Both the position numbers and the translations under genes were made by a program. Below are positions 31,468 through 40,932 of a DNA stretch of 64,000 nt, one piece after another (within the stretch, counting starts at the first letter, position 1; every line of letters begins with the position of its first letter). Source of the stretch: Pseudoxanthomonas sp. NC8 (GTDB lineage Bacteria > Pseudomonadota > Gammaproteobacteria > Xanthomonadales > Xanthomonadaceae); NCBI GenBank assembly GCA_025232375.1, contig CP060419.1, positions 1,735,001-1,799,000 on the forward strand. The letters run 5' to 3'. The notes beneath the pieces are model-generated. The model was not told the origin of the DNA. It did not search any database and saw only the letters and a program-made list of their open reading frames with translations.

Positions 31468-32668
31468 CAGATCACTTCCAGCTCCGCGCGCAGTGCGCCG
31501 GCCTGGCGCAGGGCTTAAGGATCGCGATCAGGTCGCCGGGGGCGGCGCCGACCTCGTTCACCGCGCGCACGATCTCGTGGGGTGGTGCCACCCTCGAACT
31601 TGAACATGCGGCTGCCCTCCTGCGAGGTGCTCACCGTGGAGGACGGGGTGACCACGGTCTGCCCGCTGGCGAAACCGCCGGGCTGGCTGACGTCCATGGA
31701 TTCGTTGATGGTCACGGTCAGCGCGCCGTGCGCGACCGCCGCCGGCATCACCCGCACCTGCGAGCCGATCACCACGGTGCCGGTGCGCGCATTGACCACG
31801 ACCTTGGCCGCGGCCACGCCCGGGGTCAGCTCCAGGTTCTCGACCCGGGCCAGGAAGCCGATCCGCGCGCCGGGATCGCTCGGTGCGGCCATCGCCACGG
31901 TGACCCCGTCGACGGCGCGCGCCGCGCCGGTGCCGAAGGCGTTGTTGAGCGCCTCGACCATGCGCGCGATGGTGGTGAAATCGCTCTGGCGCAGGTTGAG
32001 GGTGAGCTCGCCGCCGACGTCCAGCGCGCCGGGCACCGCGCGCTCGACCGTGGCGCCGTTGGGGATGCGGCCGACGCTGGGGATGTTGACCGACACCCGC
32101 GAGCCATCGCTGCCCTGCGCGCCGAAGCCGCCGACCACCAGGTTGCCTGGGCGATCGCGTAGACCTGGCCATCGGCGCCCCTGAGCGGGGCCATCAGCAG
32201 CGAGCCGCCGCGCAGCGAGATCGCGTTGCCGATCGAGGACACGGTGATGTCGATGGTCTGGCCGGGCTTGGCGAACGGCGGCAGCTCGGCGTGGATCGCC
32301 ACGGCGGCCACGTTCTTCAGCTGCGGGTTGACCCCCGGCGGCACGTTGACGCCCAGCTCGCCGAGCATGTTCTTCAGGCTCTGCACGGTGAACGGCGCCT
32401 TGGCTGGTGCGGTCGCCGGAGTTGTCCAGGCCGACCATAAGGCCGTAGCCGACCAGCGCGTTGCCGCGCACGCCACCGACCCAGGTAGCAGGTCCTTGAT
32501 CCGCTCGGCCTGCGCCGCCGGCAGGAATCCTGCCAGCAGCGCGATCACGCAGAGCAGTGCAGGGATTTTCCCGTTGAACCCCCGCAGGTTGAATCCCCGC
32601 ACATGGATGTGCGGACTCCTGCGAGGGACTCGCATTTCGACGTGCGGGCTGTCGGAAAGGATTCGCAT
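31467..32668 (-). CDS. flgI: FlgI, P-ring protein
   Basis: Periplasmic ring bushing around the rod. Signal-peptide core [18 protein letters not shown], then [66 protein letters not shown], and an end [20 protein letters not shown], all FlgI landmarks. About 400 codons. Frame breaks near 32485, 32400, 32145, 31580 and 31512. The start is uncertain: ATG 32668 gives an odd 33-residue charged extension before the signal peptide, ATG 32635 a shorter one. A hairpin lies across this part. Confidence 0.9.
32597..32614. repeat. Perfect hairpin in the flgH-flgI junction
   Basis: CCGCACATGGATGTGCGG: an 8-bp inverted repeat with a 2-base centre. It overlaps the extended N-terminal coding region of flgI. 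It may mean that the true flgI start is downstream and this is an intercistronic hairpin. Confidence 0.5.
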
Positions 32669-32677
32669 GTTCGACCC

Positions 32678-33358
32678 TCAGTACGGATACAGCCGCGAAT
32701 TGAAGAAGCGGCCCAGCCAGCCCATCGCGTTGGACTGGGCCAGCGCGCCGCGGCCGCCATAGACGATCCGCGCCTCGCCGACCCGGCTCGACGGCACGCT
32801 GTTGTCGCGGTTGATATCGGCGGGGCGGACGATGCCCTGGATCTGGACCATCTCGTCGCCCTGGTTCAGGCGCATGTTCTTCTGGCCCTGCACGACCAGG
32901 TTGCCGTTGGGCAGGCGCTGGACCACGGTCACGGTGACGCTGCCCTGCAGGCGGTTGCTCTGGCTGCTCTTGCCCTGGCCGTCGAAGTCGCGTTCGCCGC
33001 TGATCGTGGCCGAGAGGATGTCGCGGCCGTTCCAGGTCACCGGCGCGCCGGCGATCTCCGGCGCGGCCATGCCGATCTCGCTGTTCTTGCCGACCTGGGT
33101 GGTGGCACTGGTCTGCGCGGTGGTCGATTCGACCAGGGTGATGGTCAGCAGGTCGCCGACGTCGCGGGCCACGCGGTCCGAGTAAAGCGACAGCCCGGGC
33201 CCGGCCTGGTAGATCGCGCCCGGCGTGGCCGGCGCGCTGGCGGCGACCACCGGCACGATCGGAGCCATCGCCGGGTACGGGCGCACGTCGCCGGCAGCGA
33301 CGCAGCCGGCCAGCAGCAGGGCGGGCAGGGCGACGAGGGCGGTGAAGGGACGCGTCAT
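32678..33358 (-). CDS. flgH: FlgH, L-ring lipoprotein
   Basis: 226 residues, intact. Lipoprotein signal [19 protein letters not shown] with lipobox LAGC; then [59 protein letters not shown] and a C-terminal [13 protein letters not shown]. It forms the outer-membrane ring. It sits 31 bp after flgG. Confidence 0.96.
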   Translation of the reverse strand: MTRPFTALVALPALLLAGCVAAGDVRPYPAMAPIVPVVAASAPATPGAIYQAGPGLSLYSDRVARDVGDLLTITLVESTTAQTSATTQVGKNSEIGMAAPEIAGAPVTWNGRDILSATISGERDFDGQGKSSQSNRLQGSVTVTVVQRLPNGNLVVQGQKNMRLNQGDEMVQIQGIVRPADINRDNSVPSSRVGEARIVYGGRGALAQSNAMGWLGRFFNSRLYPY

Positions 33359-33389
33359 GGCGATGGCTCCTGCGGCGCGGCGGCGCGCG

Positions 33390-34175
33390 TCAGATGTTGT
33401 TGTTGAGGTAACCGAGCATCGAGTCGGTGGTGGAGATCGCCTTGGCGTTCATCTCGTAGGCGCGCTGGGTCTCGATCATGCTGACCAGCTCCTCGACCAC
33501 GTTGACGTTGCTGCCTTCCAGCGCGCCCTGCTCGAGCACGCCCAGGCCGTTGAGGCCGGGGGTGCCGTTCTGGGCCGGGCCGGAGGCGGTGGTTTCCGTG
33601 TACAGGTTCTCGCCGCGCGCCTGCAGGCCGGCGGGATTGATGAAGTCGGTGACCGTCAGCGAGCCGATCTCCATCGACTCGCCTTCGCCGGCCATCTGCA
33701 CGCTCACCGTGCCGTCGCTGCCGATGGTCAGCGACTGCGCGCCTTCCGGGATCTGGATGCCCGGCTGCACCGGATGGCCGCTGCTGGTGACCAGTTCGCC
33801 CTGGGCGTTGACCTGGAAGCTGCCGTCGCGGGTGTAGGCCGAGCTGCCGTCGGGCATCAGCACCTCGAAGAAGCCGCGGCCGTTGATCATCACGTCCAGC
33901 GAGCGCCCGGTCTGCTGCGGGTTGCCCTGCTGGAAGTCCTTGGAGGTGGAGACCACGCGCACGCCGGTGCCCAGCTGCAGGCCGGACGGGAGCTGGGTCT
34001 GCGCCGAGGTCGAGCCGCCGGGCTGGCGCATCTGCTGGTACAGCAGGTCCTCGAAGTTGGCCCGGTCGCGCTTGAAGCCGGTGGTGTTGGTGTTGGTAAG
34101 GTTGTTGGAAACCACCGACATGCGCGTCTGCTGCGCATCCAAGCCGGTCTTGGCGACCCAGAGTGCCTGATTCAT
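33390..34175 (-). CDS. flgG: FlgG, distal rod protein
   Basis: 261 residues, intact. [20 protein letters not shown], then [20 protein letters not shown] (family NNLAN; the T arises from CTTACC for CTGGCC), [34 protein letters not shown], ending [20 protein letters not shown]. Has its own sigma-54 promoter, so the flgGHIJKL group can be transcribed apart from flgBCDEF. Confidence 0.97.
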   Translation of the reverse strand: MNQALWVAKTGLDAQQTRMSVVSNNLTNTNTTGFKRDRANFEDLLYQQMRQPGGSTSAQTQLPSGLQLGTGVRVVSTSKDFQQGNPQQTGRSLDVMINGRGFFEVLMPDGSSAYTRDGSFQVNAQGELVTSSGHPVQPGIQIPEGAQSLTIGSDGTVSVQMAGEGESMEIGSLTVTDFINPAGLQARGENLYTETTASGPAQNGTPGLNGLGVLEQGALEGSNVNVVEELVSMIETQRAYEMNAKAISTTDSMLGYLNNNI

Positions 34176-34214
34176 GACGCCTCACCTCATAGGGGCGGAT
34201 TGACGCCGTGGCAG

Positions 34215-34231
34215 ATGCATGCGGCGTGCCA
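34215..34231 (-). promoter_or_regulatory. sigma-54 promoter of flgG
   Basis: Minus strand TGGCACGCCGCATGCAT: perfect -24 block, exact GG-N10-GC spacing, ATGC instead of TTGC at -12. 40 bp above the flgG ATG. Confidence 0.8.
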
Positions 34232-34653
34232 GAACCGCGCCAGGGGGCCGCGGGCTCGTGCAGCACGAAGTGCAGAACAGCCGGGGCAACCCGGCATCAG
34301 AAGCAAAGGCAGAGGCAAGGCGCTGGCGGTGCAGGCGTCGGAAGGGGCCGCGGCGGATCGGGGGAGCATTGCGGATCCCGGCTCCGTTCGCGGTTCTCCT
34401 GGTGCCCGGCACGTGGGAGAGCCGGGGCGGGGACTGTTCTTCGGTTTTCGGGAAGGTGATCGAGGCCACGCCCCTGAAGGCACCAGAGGACTTCGTGCCC
34501 TGCAGGCTGGCGCAAGTGGCACAGGGATGTGCCACGGCCGCGAGTGAGGGCAGGGATGTCCGCCCGAGCGGTGCGCCAGGCCTGCAGGGCGCGGCGGCCC
34601 CCTCCGGAGCTGACGAACCTCGATCCGCTTTTGCCAAGCGGGAACGGCGCGGA
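34232..34653. other. Non-coding interval between flgF and flgG with a hairpin
   Basis: About 420 bp with no convincing gene on either strand. It contains a perfect 8-bp hairpin at 34516-34535 (GTGGCACA / TGTGCCAC, loop GGGA) about 120 bp past the flgF stop, without a clear T tract. It could act as a terminator or an RNA-processing site before the flgG promoter. Confidence 0.5.
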
Positions 34654-35405
34654 TCAGCCGCCGCTCAACCGCAGCATGCTGTTGGCCGACTGCGCGTTGT
34701 CGTCGCCGCGGCTGATCACCTTGACCTGCATCTCGAACTGGCGTTGCAGCTGGATCATCTGCACCAGCGCGCCGGCCGCGTCGACATTGCTCTGCTCCAG
34801 CGCGCCGGTGGTCATCACCGAACCGGTCGCCTGGGCCAGCGGCTGCTGCGGGTCGGTGTTGCGCATCAGCCCGTCCGCGCCGCGGGTGGGCGTTCGGGCG
34901 CGGCCTCGACCACCTTGATCCTGCCGATCGTGGCCATGGTGTCGGCGCCTTCGCCCAGCGGCTGGATCGAGATCGTGCCGTCCTGGCCGATTTCCAGCGC
35001 CTGGTACGGCGGCAGGGTGAGCGGATTGCCGCCCTGGTCCAGCAGCGGCCGGCCACCGGCGGTGACCAGCTGGCCGTTGGGGGTCAGTGACAGGTTTCCG
35101 GCGCGGGTGTAGGCCTCGCTGCCGTCGGGTGCCTGCACCGCCAGCCAGCGGTCGGCCTGCAGCGAGACGTCGAGCGGGTTGCCGGTCACCTGCTGCGCGC
35201 CGGCGGTGGCATTGAAACCCTGGTCGACGTGCATGGCCGCCACCCGCGAACCGTAGCCGGAACCACGCACGGGGAAGGCTTCGGTATTGGCCAGTGCCGC
35301 CTTGAAGCCGGCGGTGTCCGCGTTGGTAAGGTTGTGCGAGACGGTGCCCTGCGCCTGCAGGGTGGCGCGGGCGCCGGTCATCGCGACGTAGAGGGCCTTG
35401 TCCAT
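34654..35405 (-). CDS. flgF: FlgF, proximal rod protein
   Basis: MDKALYVAMTGARATLQAQG, then TVSHNLTNADTAGFKAALAN (family HNLAN), GYGSRVAAMHVDQGFNATAG, WLAVQAPDGSEAYTRAGNLS and a C-terminal QMIQLQRQFEMQVKVISRGD. About 250 codons, normal. One frame break near 34885. It follows flgE by 61 bp. Confidence 0.95.
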
Positions 35406-35466
35406 GGGATCGGGGAGTCCTGATGGGCGAGGGGTGACCGGGGAGGCCCCGGATCACCCCGTCGCC

Positions 35467-36691
35467 TTACCTGATGTTGATGATGGCCTGGGTCGCCTTA
35501 GTCCGCCAGGTCGAGATCATCTGCGCGTTGGCTGGAAGTTGCGCTGCGCCACGATCATGTTCACCAGCTGCTCGGTCAGGTCGACGGTCGAGGCCTCCAG
35601 CGCGCCGGACTGGATCTGGCCGAAGTCGGAGCTGTCCGGCGCACCGCTGCGCGGCGTTCCCGAGGCGTAGGTGGCGCCCCACATGTTGTTGCCCTGCGCC
35701 TGCAGGCCTTGCGGGTTGACGAAGTTGGTGAGCACGATCTGGCCCGGGGCCACGTCGGCGCCGTTGGTGTAGCGGGCGAACACTACGCCGTCCTCGGCCA
35801 CGCTGATCTCGCTGAGCTTGCCGCTGCCGTAGCCGTCCTGGTTGACGTTGCGCAGGGCGAAGGTGCTGCCGTACTGGGTGGAGCCGCTCAGGTCCAGGGT
35901 CATGTTCAGCACGCCGGCGCCGGTGGACGGGGTGTACGGATCCAGCGCGATCTGCCCGCTCGCCGGTGCGATAAGCGCGCCGGTATCGGAGAACTGCAGC
36001 GGAGCCGGGGCGCCGACCGAAGTGCCGTCGACGTAGTTGTAGACCTCCCACTCGTTCGGCGTGGCGGTCTTGACGAAGTAGGAGGTCTGCACGTGGCTCA
36101 CGCCCAGCGAGTCGTACACGGTCACGCCACCGCTGGAGGCGTTGTAACTGTTCGGGTCGGCCGGGTCGAACGGGGCGACGACCGGCGCGCTCGCGTTGCC
36201 GGGCAGGGTGACCATGAGATCGACCTCGCTGGTTGGCGACGGGGCGCTGTCGGTGGCAAGCAGCTGCAGGTCGGCGGTGCGGCCGACATCGAAGCCGACG
36301 CCGCCGGCATTGGGCGCGAACACCTGCAGGCGCGCGCCATCCGGGGTGACGACATAACCTGGTTGTCGGTCTGGAAGTTTCCGGACCGGGTGTAGAGCGT
36401 GTTGCCGTTCTTGTTGACGGTGAAGAAGCCCTCGCCGTCGATGGCGAAGTCCAGGCTGCGCCCGGTCGGGTCGATGTTGCCCTGTGAAAACTGCTGGGCG
36501 ACGTTGCTGATCGCCACGCCGGCGCCGATCGCGTTGCGCGACAGGCCATAGGCGGTGGACGAGAACAGGTTGGCGAACTCGGCCCGCGACTCCTTGAAGC
36601 CGGTGGTGTTGACGTTGGCGATGTTGTTGGAGGTGACGTTGAGGTCGGCGTTGGCCGCGGCGATGCCGGACAGCGAGGAATTGAAGCTCAT
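35467..36691 (-). CDS. flgE: FlgE, hook protein
   Basis: MSFNSSLSGIAAANADLNVT, SNNIANVNTTGFKESRAEFA, GRSLDFAIDGEGFFTVNKNG; C-terminal LEASTVDLTEQLVNMIVAQR and a tail ending TQAIINIR. About 408 codons, normal for a hook subunit. Frame breaks near 36362 (at CCAGG) and 35535. The TAA stop lies inside a GGTAAGG string, the window's commonest suspect sequence, so the exact last codons are uncertain. Confidence 0.95.
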
Positions 36692-36738
36692 GGCGGACTC
36701 CCGGGTGAAGTCTTGCGGTTCGTGTCGGGGTGGATGGC

Positions 36739-37410
36739 TCAGCTGACGCGGAGCACGTAATCGAGCGGGACGGTGCCCAGGCCGGGCAGGTCGAGGTAGA
36801 GGCCGTCGGTGCCGACGGTGACGCTGTCCACGGTGCCCTTGACGTAGGTATCGACCTTGGTCGCGGTGCCGTTGCCGGCGGTGTGGCTGGCGCTGACCCC
36901 ATAGGTGCCCGCGGGCAGGCGGTTGCCCATGGCGTCGCTGCCGTCCCAGTTGAAGGCGACCTCGCCGGCCTTGGCCGCGGCGACGCTGAATTCGTTGACC
37001 TTCTGGCCGTTGGCATCGGTGATGGTGAAGGTCACGTTGCCGGCGCCGGGCGCGGCCACCGCGCCGCTGACGCCGCCGTCGGCGCCCAGCGCCAGCTTCG
37101 ACGAGGGCACCAGCACCTGGTGGCCGACCAGGGCCGCGCCGCGCGTCACCTGGTCGTTGCCTGGGGCCGAGGAGAAGTCCTGCACCTGGGTGTTGAGTTA
37201 TGGATGCCCTGCACGGTGGAGAACTGGGCGAGCTGGCCGAGGAAGGCGCTGTTCTCCATCGGCTTGAGCGGATCCTGGTGCTGCAGCTGCTCGGTCATCA
37301 GGCGCAGGAAGTCGGCCTTGGCCCAGCGACTCTTCCTTCTTGGCGGTGGAGGATCCGCCCGCGCCGGCGAGGCCGAGGCTGGAATAGATGTCGGAAGCGA
37401 TCGTGCTCAC
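36739..37410 (-). CDS. flgD: FlgD, hook cap / scaffold protein
   Basis: GTG start (STIASDIYSSLGLAGAGGSS). The core reads DFLRLMTEQLQHQDPLKPME, NSAFLGQLAQFSTVQGI, the standard FlgD motif, then FlgD Ig-like folds (VTFTITDANGQKVNEFSVA; AFNWDGSDAMGNRLPAGTYG). About 224 codons. Frame breaks near 37322 and 37198; at the second CCATAACT stands for CCAGGACC (GIQDLNTQ). Confidence 0.93.
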
Positions 37411-37421
37411 GTGCGGGTTCC

Positions 37422-37832
37422 TCAGCGGCCCATGGAAATGGTGGTAAGGGCGAGTTCCTTGGCCGTGTTGATGACTTCCACGCCGGCCTATGGTAGCTGC
37501 GCGAGGCGGAAATGAGATTGACCATCTGCGACACCGGGTCCACGTCGGGCGAGTACACGTAGCCCTCGGTATCGGCGAGCGGGTGGCCGGGTTCGTAGCG
37601 GCGCACCGGCGGCGCGTCGCTCTGCGCGATCTCGCGCACGCGCACGCCGGTCAGGGCCGGGTCGCTGCCGCTGGCCCAGGCTCTGGAACACCGGCTCGAG
37701 CGGCCGGTAGACCGCGTCGGCCGAACCCGCCACCGAATCGGCGTTGGCGAGGTTGGAAGCGATGGTGCTCAGGCGCACCGACTGCGCCTGGAGCGCGGAG
37801 CCGGCGACGTCGAAGATCGGCAGGTTGCTCAT
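37422..37832 (-). CDS. flgC: FlgC, proximal rod protein
   Basis: [102 protein letters not shown]. About 137 codons. Frame breaks near 37680 and 37490. At 37490 the sequence has CCTATGG where the conserved RSYQAG requires CCTGG. Confidence 0.95.
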
Positions 37833-37858
37833 GGCGTGGCGTCCTTGGGTGTCCGGTC

Positions 37859-38274
37859 CTACTGGCCCGTGATGGCGGTGAGCAGGGTGCGCACCTTGGA
37901 TTCGACGAAGCTCAGCGAGGCGCGGTACTCCAGCGCCGCGCGACCGTAGGCGGCGCGTTCGGCGTCCGGGTCGACGGTGTTGCCGTCGAGGCTGGGCTGG
38001 GTGGCCTGGCGGGTGAACTGGAACGGCAGCTGGCCGGTGGCGATCGCGTCGGACAGGTGCCGCTCGCTGGTCGTGGTAAGGCCGCCGCCGGGCGCGCCGG
38101 CGCCTTCCCGCTGCAGCCGCGCCGCGTCGAGCGCGGCGTTGAAGTCGATGTCCAGGCCTGGTAGCCCGGGGTGTCGGCATTGGTAAGGTTGCTGGCGATC
38201 AGCTTCATCCGCTGCTCGCGCAGGGGCAGGGCGTCGGCGTGGACACCCATGTAGGAGGAGATCGGATTGGACAT
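37859..38274 (-). CDS. flgB: FlgB, proximal rod protein
   Basis: [34 protein letters not shown] (family NLANADTPGY), [60 protein letters not shown]. About 138 codons. Break near 38160 at a CCTGG. First gene of flgBCDEF behind a perfect sigma-54 promoter. Confidence 0.95.
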
Positions 38275-38306
38275 GCGTGCCTCCGGACGGACCGTTGCCG
38301 TCACAC

Positions 38307-38323
38307 AGGCAAGTGGCGTGCCA
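38307..38323 (-). promoter_or_regulatory. sigma-54 promoter of flgB
   Basis: Minus strand TGGCACGCCACTTGCCT: perfect -24 and -12 blocks, exact spacing, 33 bp above the flgB ATG. Confidence 0.92.
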
Positions 38324-38376
38324 GAGCGGGGCGCTGGCCGGTGCGGGAGGTGCCGGGGAAGCCCCGGCAGGCGGCC

Positions 38377-39319
38377 TCAGGCCGCGCGGGCGACCTGGTG
38401 CAGCCGCGCCAGCACGTGCTCGGCCAGCTCGTGCGGGCTGTACTTGGCGACGAAGGCGTTGGCGCCGACCCGCTCGACCATGGCGTTGTTGAACACGCCC
38501 GACAGCGAGGTGTGCAGCAGCACGTACAGGCCGGACAGGCCCGGATGGCGACGGATTTCCGTCGTCAGAGTGTAGCCGTCCATGGCCGGCATCTCGATGT
38601 CGGAGATGACCATGGCGTAGCGCTCGGCCGGGCTTTCGCCACCGGCGTGCACCTGCAAGAGGTGGTCCAGTGCCTGGCGACCATCGGACAGCAGGGTGAC
38701 CCCCACCCCCAGCTGGTCCAGCACGCTGCGGATCTGCTGCCGCGCCACGCGCGAATCGTCCACCACCAGCACCTGCATCGGCGGCGCGTCGGCCGGCAGG
38801 GCCAAGCCGGGGTGGGGTGGCGTCCATCCGCGCCTGGGTGATGTCGGCCAGCACGCTTTCCACGTCGATGACCTGGATCAGCGCGTCCTGGAAGCGGGTG
38901 ACCGCGGTCAGGTAGCTGCTCTGCGCGCCCAGGTCCGGCGGCGGATGGATGTCCTCCACCGCGATGTTGACGATCCGCTCCACGCCGCTGACCAGGAACC
39001 CCTGCACCGAACGGTTGAACTCGGTCACCCGCAGGTAGTGGGTGCCGTTGTCGTCGCCGGTGTCGCGTTCGGGATGGCCGATCGCCAGGCCGAGGTCGAG
39101 CACCGGCACCGAGCGGCCGCGCACGTCGGCCACGCCGGCGAACTGCGAGGGCAGCCCGGGCAGCTGGAACAGCGGCGGGCGGCGCAGCACCTCCTGCACC
39201 TTGAACACGTTGACGCCGAACAGCTGGCGGCCGCCGAGCCGGAACAGGAGCAGGGCCAGCCGGTTGTGGCCGGCAAGGCGGGTGCGCTGGTCGATGCGGT
39301 TGAGCAGGTTGTGCGCCAT
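38377..39319 (-). CDS. cheV: CheV, chemotaxis adaptor (CheW domain plus receiver)
   Basis: CheW-like half: QRTRLAGHNRLALLLFRLGG, LFGVNVFKVQEVLRRPPLFQ, GVADVRGRSVPVLDLGLAIG. Receiver half: VLVVDDSRVARQQIRSVLDQ, VISDIEMPAMDGYTLTTEIR, VGANAFVAKYSPHELAEHVL. About 314 codons. Frame break near 38815. It couples receptors to CheA and its own phosphorylation adapts the signal. A sigma-28 -10 box ends only 7 bases before the ATG, so the mRNA would be leaderless or nearly so. Confidence 0.94.
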
Positions 39320-39326
39320 GTGTCCC

Positions 39327-39353
39327 CTATCGGCGTGGCCGGCGCCGACTTGA
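39327..39353 (-). promoter_or_regulatory. sigma-28 promoter of cheV
   Basis: Minus strand -35 TCAAGTCG (39346-39353), 11-base spacer, -10 GCCGATAG (39327-39334). Transcription would start within about 5-8 bases of the -10, at or next to the A of the ATG (39319). Confidence 0.75.
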
Positions 39354-39392
39354 GCACGGCGGCGCGTCTGCGGGCGGCTTGAGCGGCTGCGG

Positions 39393-39409
39393 CGGCACGG
39401 CGCTTGCAT
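39393..39409 (+). promoter_or_regulatory. sigma-54 promoter of flgA
   Basis: CGGCACGGCGCTTGCAT with exact GG-N10-GC spacing, 33 bp upstream of the flgA ATG and divergent from the cheV promoter. Confidence 0.85.
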
Positions 39410-39441
39410 GAGGCCTGCCGACGTTCCGTGCCGAGGTCGCC

Positions 39442-40087
39442 ATGCCGCGCTCATTGTTCATGTTCCTGCTGGTGCTGCCGATGACGGTGGCGCAGGCTGC
39501 TGCCGGCTTCCAGCCGGTGGAATCGATCCGTGCCGCCGCGCTGGGCGCGGTGCCGGAGGGCCGAGGCCGAGGCCAGCCTCGATCCGGCGCTGCGCATGCC
39601 GGCCTGTGCCCGGGCGCTGCAGGCGCAGCAGGCCACGGCCGGTACGGTCGAGGTCAGCTGCCCGGATGGCTGGAGGCTGTTCGTGCCGGTGAAGGTGCGA
39701 CGCAGCCAGGCGGTGCTGGTGCTGGCACGTGGCGTGGCCGCCGGCGAGGCGGTCACCGCCGACGTGCTGGCGACCGAGACCCGCGATGTTTCCCGGATCG
39801 CCGGTGCGGTGCTGGCCGATCCGGCCCGGGCCACCGGCCGGGTGGCGCGACGCATGCTGACCGCGGGCACCGTCCTGTCGGCCAGCGACCTGGTCGCGCC
39901 GCGGCTGGTGCGTCGCGGCGACCAGGTGGCGCTGGTGTCGCGTCGCGGCGGGGTGGAGGTCCGGGTCGCCGGTCGCGCGCTGGGCGATGCCGGCGTGGAC
40001 GAGCGGGTCGCGGTCGAGAACCTGTCGTCCCGGCGCGTCCTGCAGGGCCGCGTCGGCCTTGGCGGCGAGGTCCTGGTGACCCGCTGA
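39442..40087 (+). CDS. flgA: FlgA, P-ring assembly chaperone
   Basis: Signal peptide MPRSLFMFLLVLPMTVAQAA, then QPVESIRAAALGAVPEG. After a frame break near 39560 it continues RMPACARALQAQQATAGTVE, VSCPDGWRLFVPVKV, and the SAF-like end ARGVAAGEAVTADVLATE, RRMLTAGTVLSASDLV, VALVSRRGGVEVRVAGRALG. About 215 codons, normal. Periplasmic chaperone for FlgI. Confidence 0.93.
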
Positions 40088-40099
40088 TCCCTCTTCGGA

Positions 40100-40123
40100 C
40101 GGCCGCGGAAAATTTTCGCGGCC
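40100..40123 (+). terminator. Hairpin after flgA, probable terminator
   Basis: Near-palindrome GGCCGCGGAAAATTTTCGCGGCC (stem GGCCGCG / CGCGGCC, AT-rich loop) about 13 bp past the flgA stop, just upstream of the flgM promoter. No long T tract. Confidence 0.55.
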
Positions 40124-40129
40124 ATCCCC

Positions 40130-40156
40130 TAAAGTTCCCCGACCCCCTGCCGATAC
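40130..40156 (+). promoter_or_regulatory. sigma-28 promoter of flgM
   Basis: -35 TAAAGTTC (40130-40137), 11-base spacer, -10 GCCGATAC (40149-40156): the best FliA match in the window. It lets FliA drive its own anti-sigma factor. Confidence 0.88.
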
Positions 40157-40187
40157 CCCCTGCGTACCCCGTGAAGGACTCATCTCC

Positions 40188-40496
40188 ATGAGCCAGAAGA
40201 TCGAAGGCACCCCGCCCCCCGCCGTGCGCAGCACCGGTCCGGTCGGAGGCCGCGTGGCCGCTGCCGGCGCCGACCGCTCCGCACCCGTCGAGGCCAGTAA
40301 GGCCGGCGACAGCCTGCGCCTGACCGGCGAGGCCACCAGCCTGCAGGCGCTGCAGCGCGAGCTCTCCGTCGCCCCGGCGATCGACAAGGCGCGCGTGGCC
40401 GAAGTCCGCCAGGCGCTGGAATCGGGCAGCTACCGGATCGACCCGGGCAAGATCGCCGAACGCATGCTCGAGCTGGACAGGCAGCTGGGCGGCTGA
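40188..40496 (+). CDS. flgM: FlgM, anti-sigma-28 factor
   Basis: 102 residues: MSQKIEGTPPPAVRSTGPVG; disordered Pro/Ala-rich N-terminal half; C-terminal sigma-binding helices ATSLQALQRELSVAPAIDKA, ARVAEVRQALESGSYRIDPG, KIAERMLELDRQLGG. The VRQAL-SGSYRIDPGKIA stretch is the FlgM signature. Exported when the hook is complete, releasing FliA. Confidence 0.95.
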   Translation: MSQKIEGTPPPAVRSTGPVGGRVAAAGADRSAPVEASKAGDSLRLTGEATSLQALQRELSVAPAIDKARVAEVRQALESGSYRIDPGKIAERMLELDRQLGG

Positions 40497-40499
40497 CCC

Positions 40500-40847
40500 A
40501 TGCAGGCCGCGGCGCTGCCCAGCGACGATGCGCTCGACCGGCTGGCCGCCGCGCTCGCCGACGAGCGGCGGGCGCTGCTGGGCCACGACATCGAGTTGCT
40601 GGTGCGTTCCACCCACGAAAAGCTGGCGGCCCTGCGCCACCTCGAGGCGGACCTGCCCGGCGGCTGGGCGAACGCCTTGGCCGAACTGGCCGAGGCCAAC
40701 CGCAGCAACGGCGCGCTGCTCGCGCGGCGCCGCCGCGAAGTCAACTGGGCGCTGCGCCACCTGGGCCGCGCCGAAAGCGCGCCGGCCTACGACGCCCACG
40801 GTAAGGCCCAGCAACTGCAGGCGCGCCGCGAACTTGCAGTGGTGTGA
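40500..40847 (+). CDS. flgN: FlgN, export chaperone for FlgK/FlgL
   Basis: 115 residues, helical: ALADERRALLGHDIELLVRS, THEKLAALRHLEADLPGGWA, LAEANRSNGALLARRRREVN, WALRHLGRAESAPAYDAHGK. The NGALLARRR...LRHLGR pattern and position right after flgM fit FlgN. Start 3 bp after the flgM stop. The GK near the end comes from GGTAAGG and is probably GQ. Confidence 0.9.
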   Translation: MQAAALPSDDALDRLAAALADERRALLGHDIELLVRSTHEKLAALRHLEADLPGGWANALAELAEANRSNGALLARRRREVNWALRHLGRAESAPAYDAHGKAQQLQARRELAVV

Positions 40848-40932
40848 CCTTGGCGGTGATGTGACCGCCGCCCGCGGCCGCGCCCTCGCGCGGCCGGCTA
40901 GAATCGGCCACTGCGAAACTCCTGGCAGTGCC

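Noticed and set aside
39713..39732. TGGCACG inside flgA as an internal sigma-54 promoter
   Set aside because: No GC dinucleotide at the -12 position.
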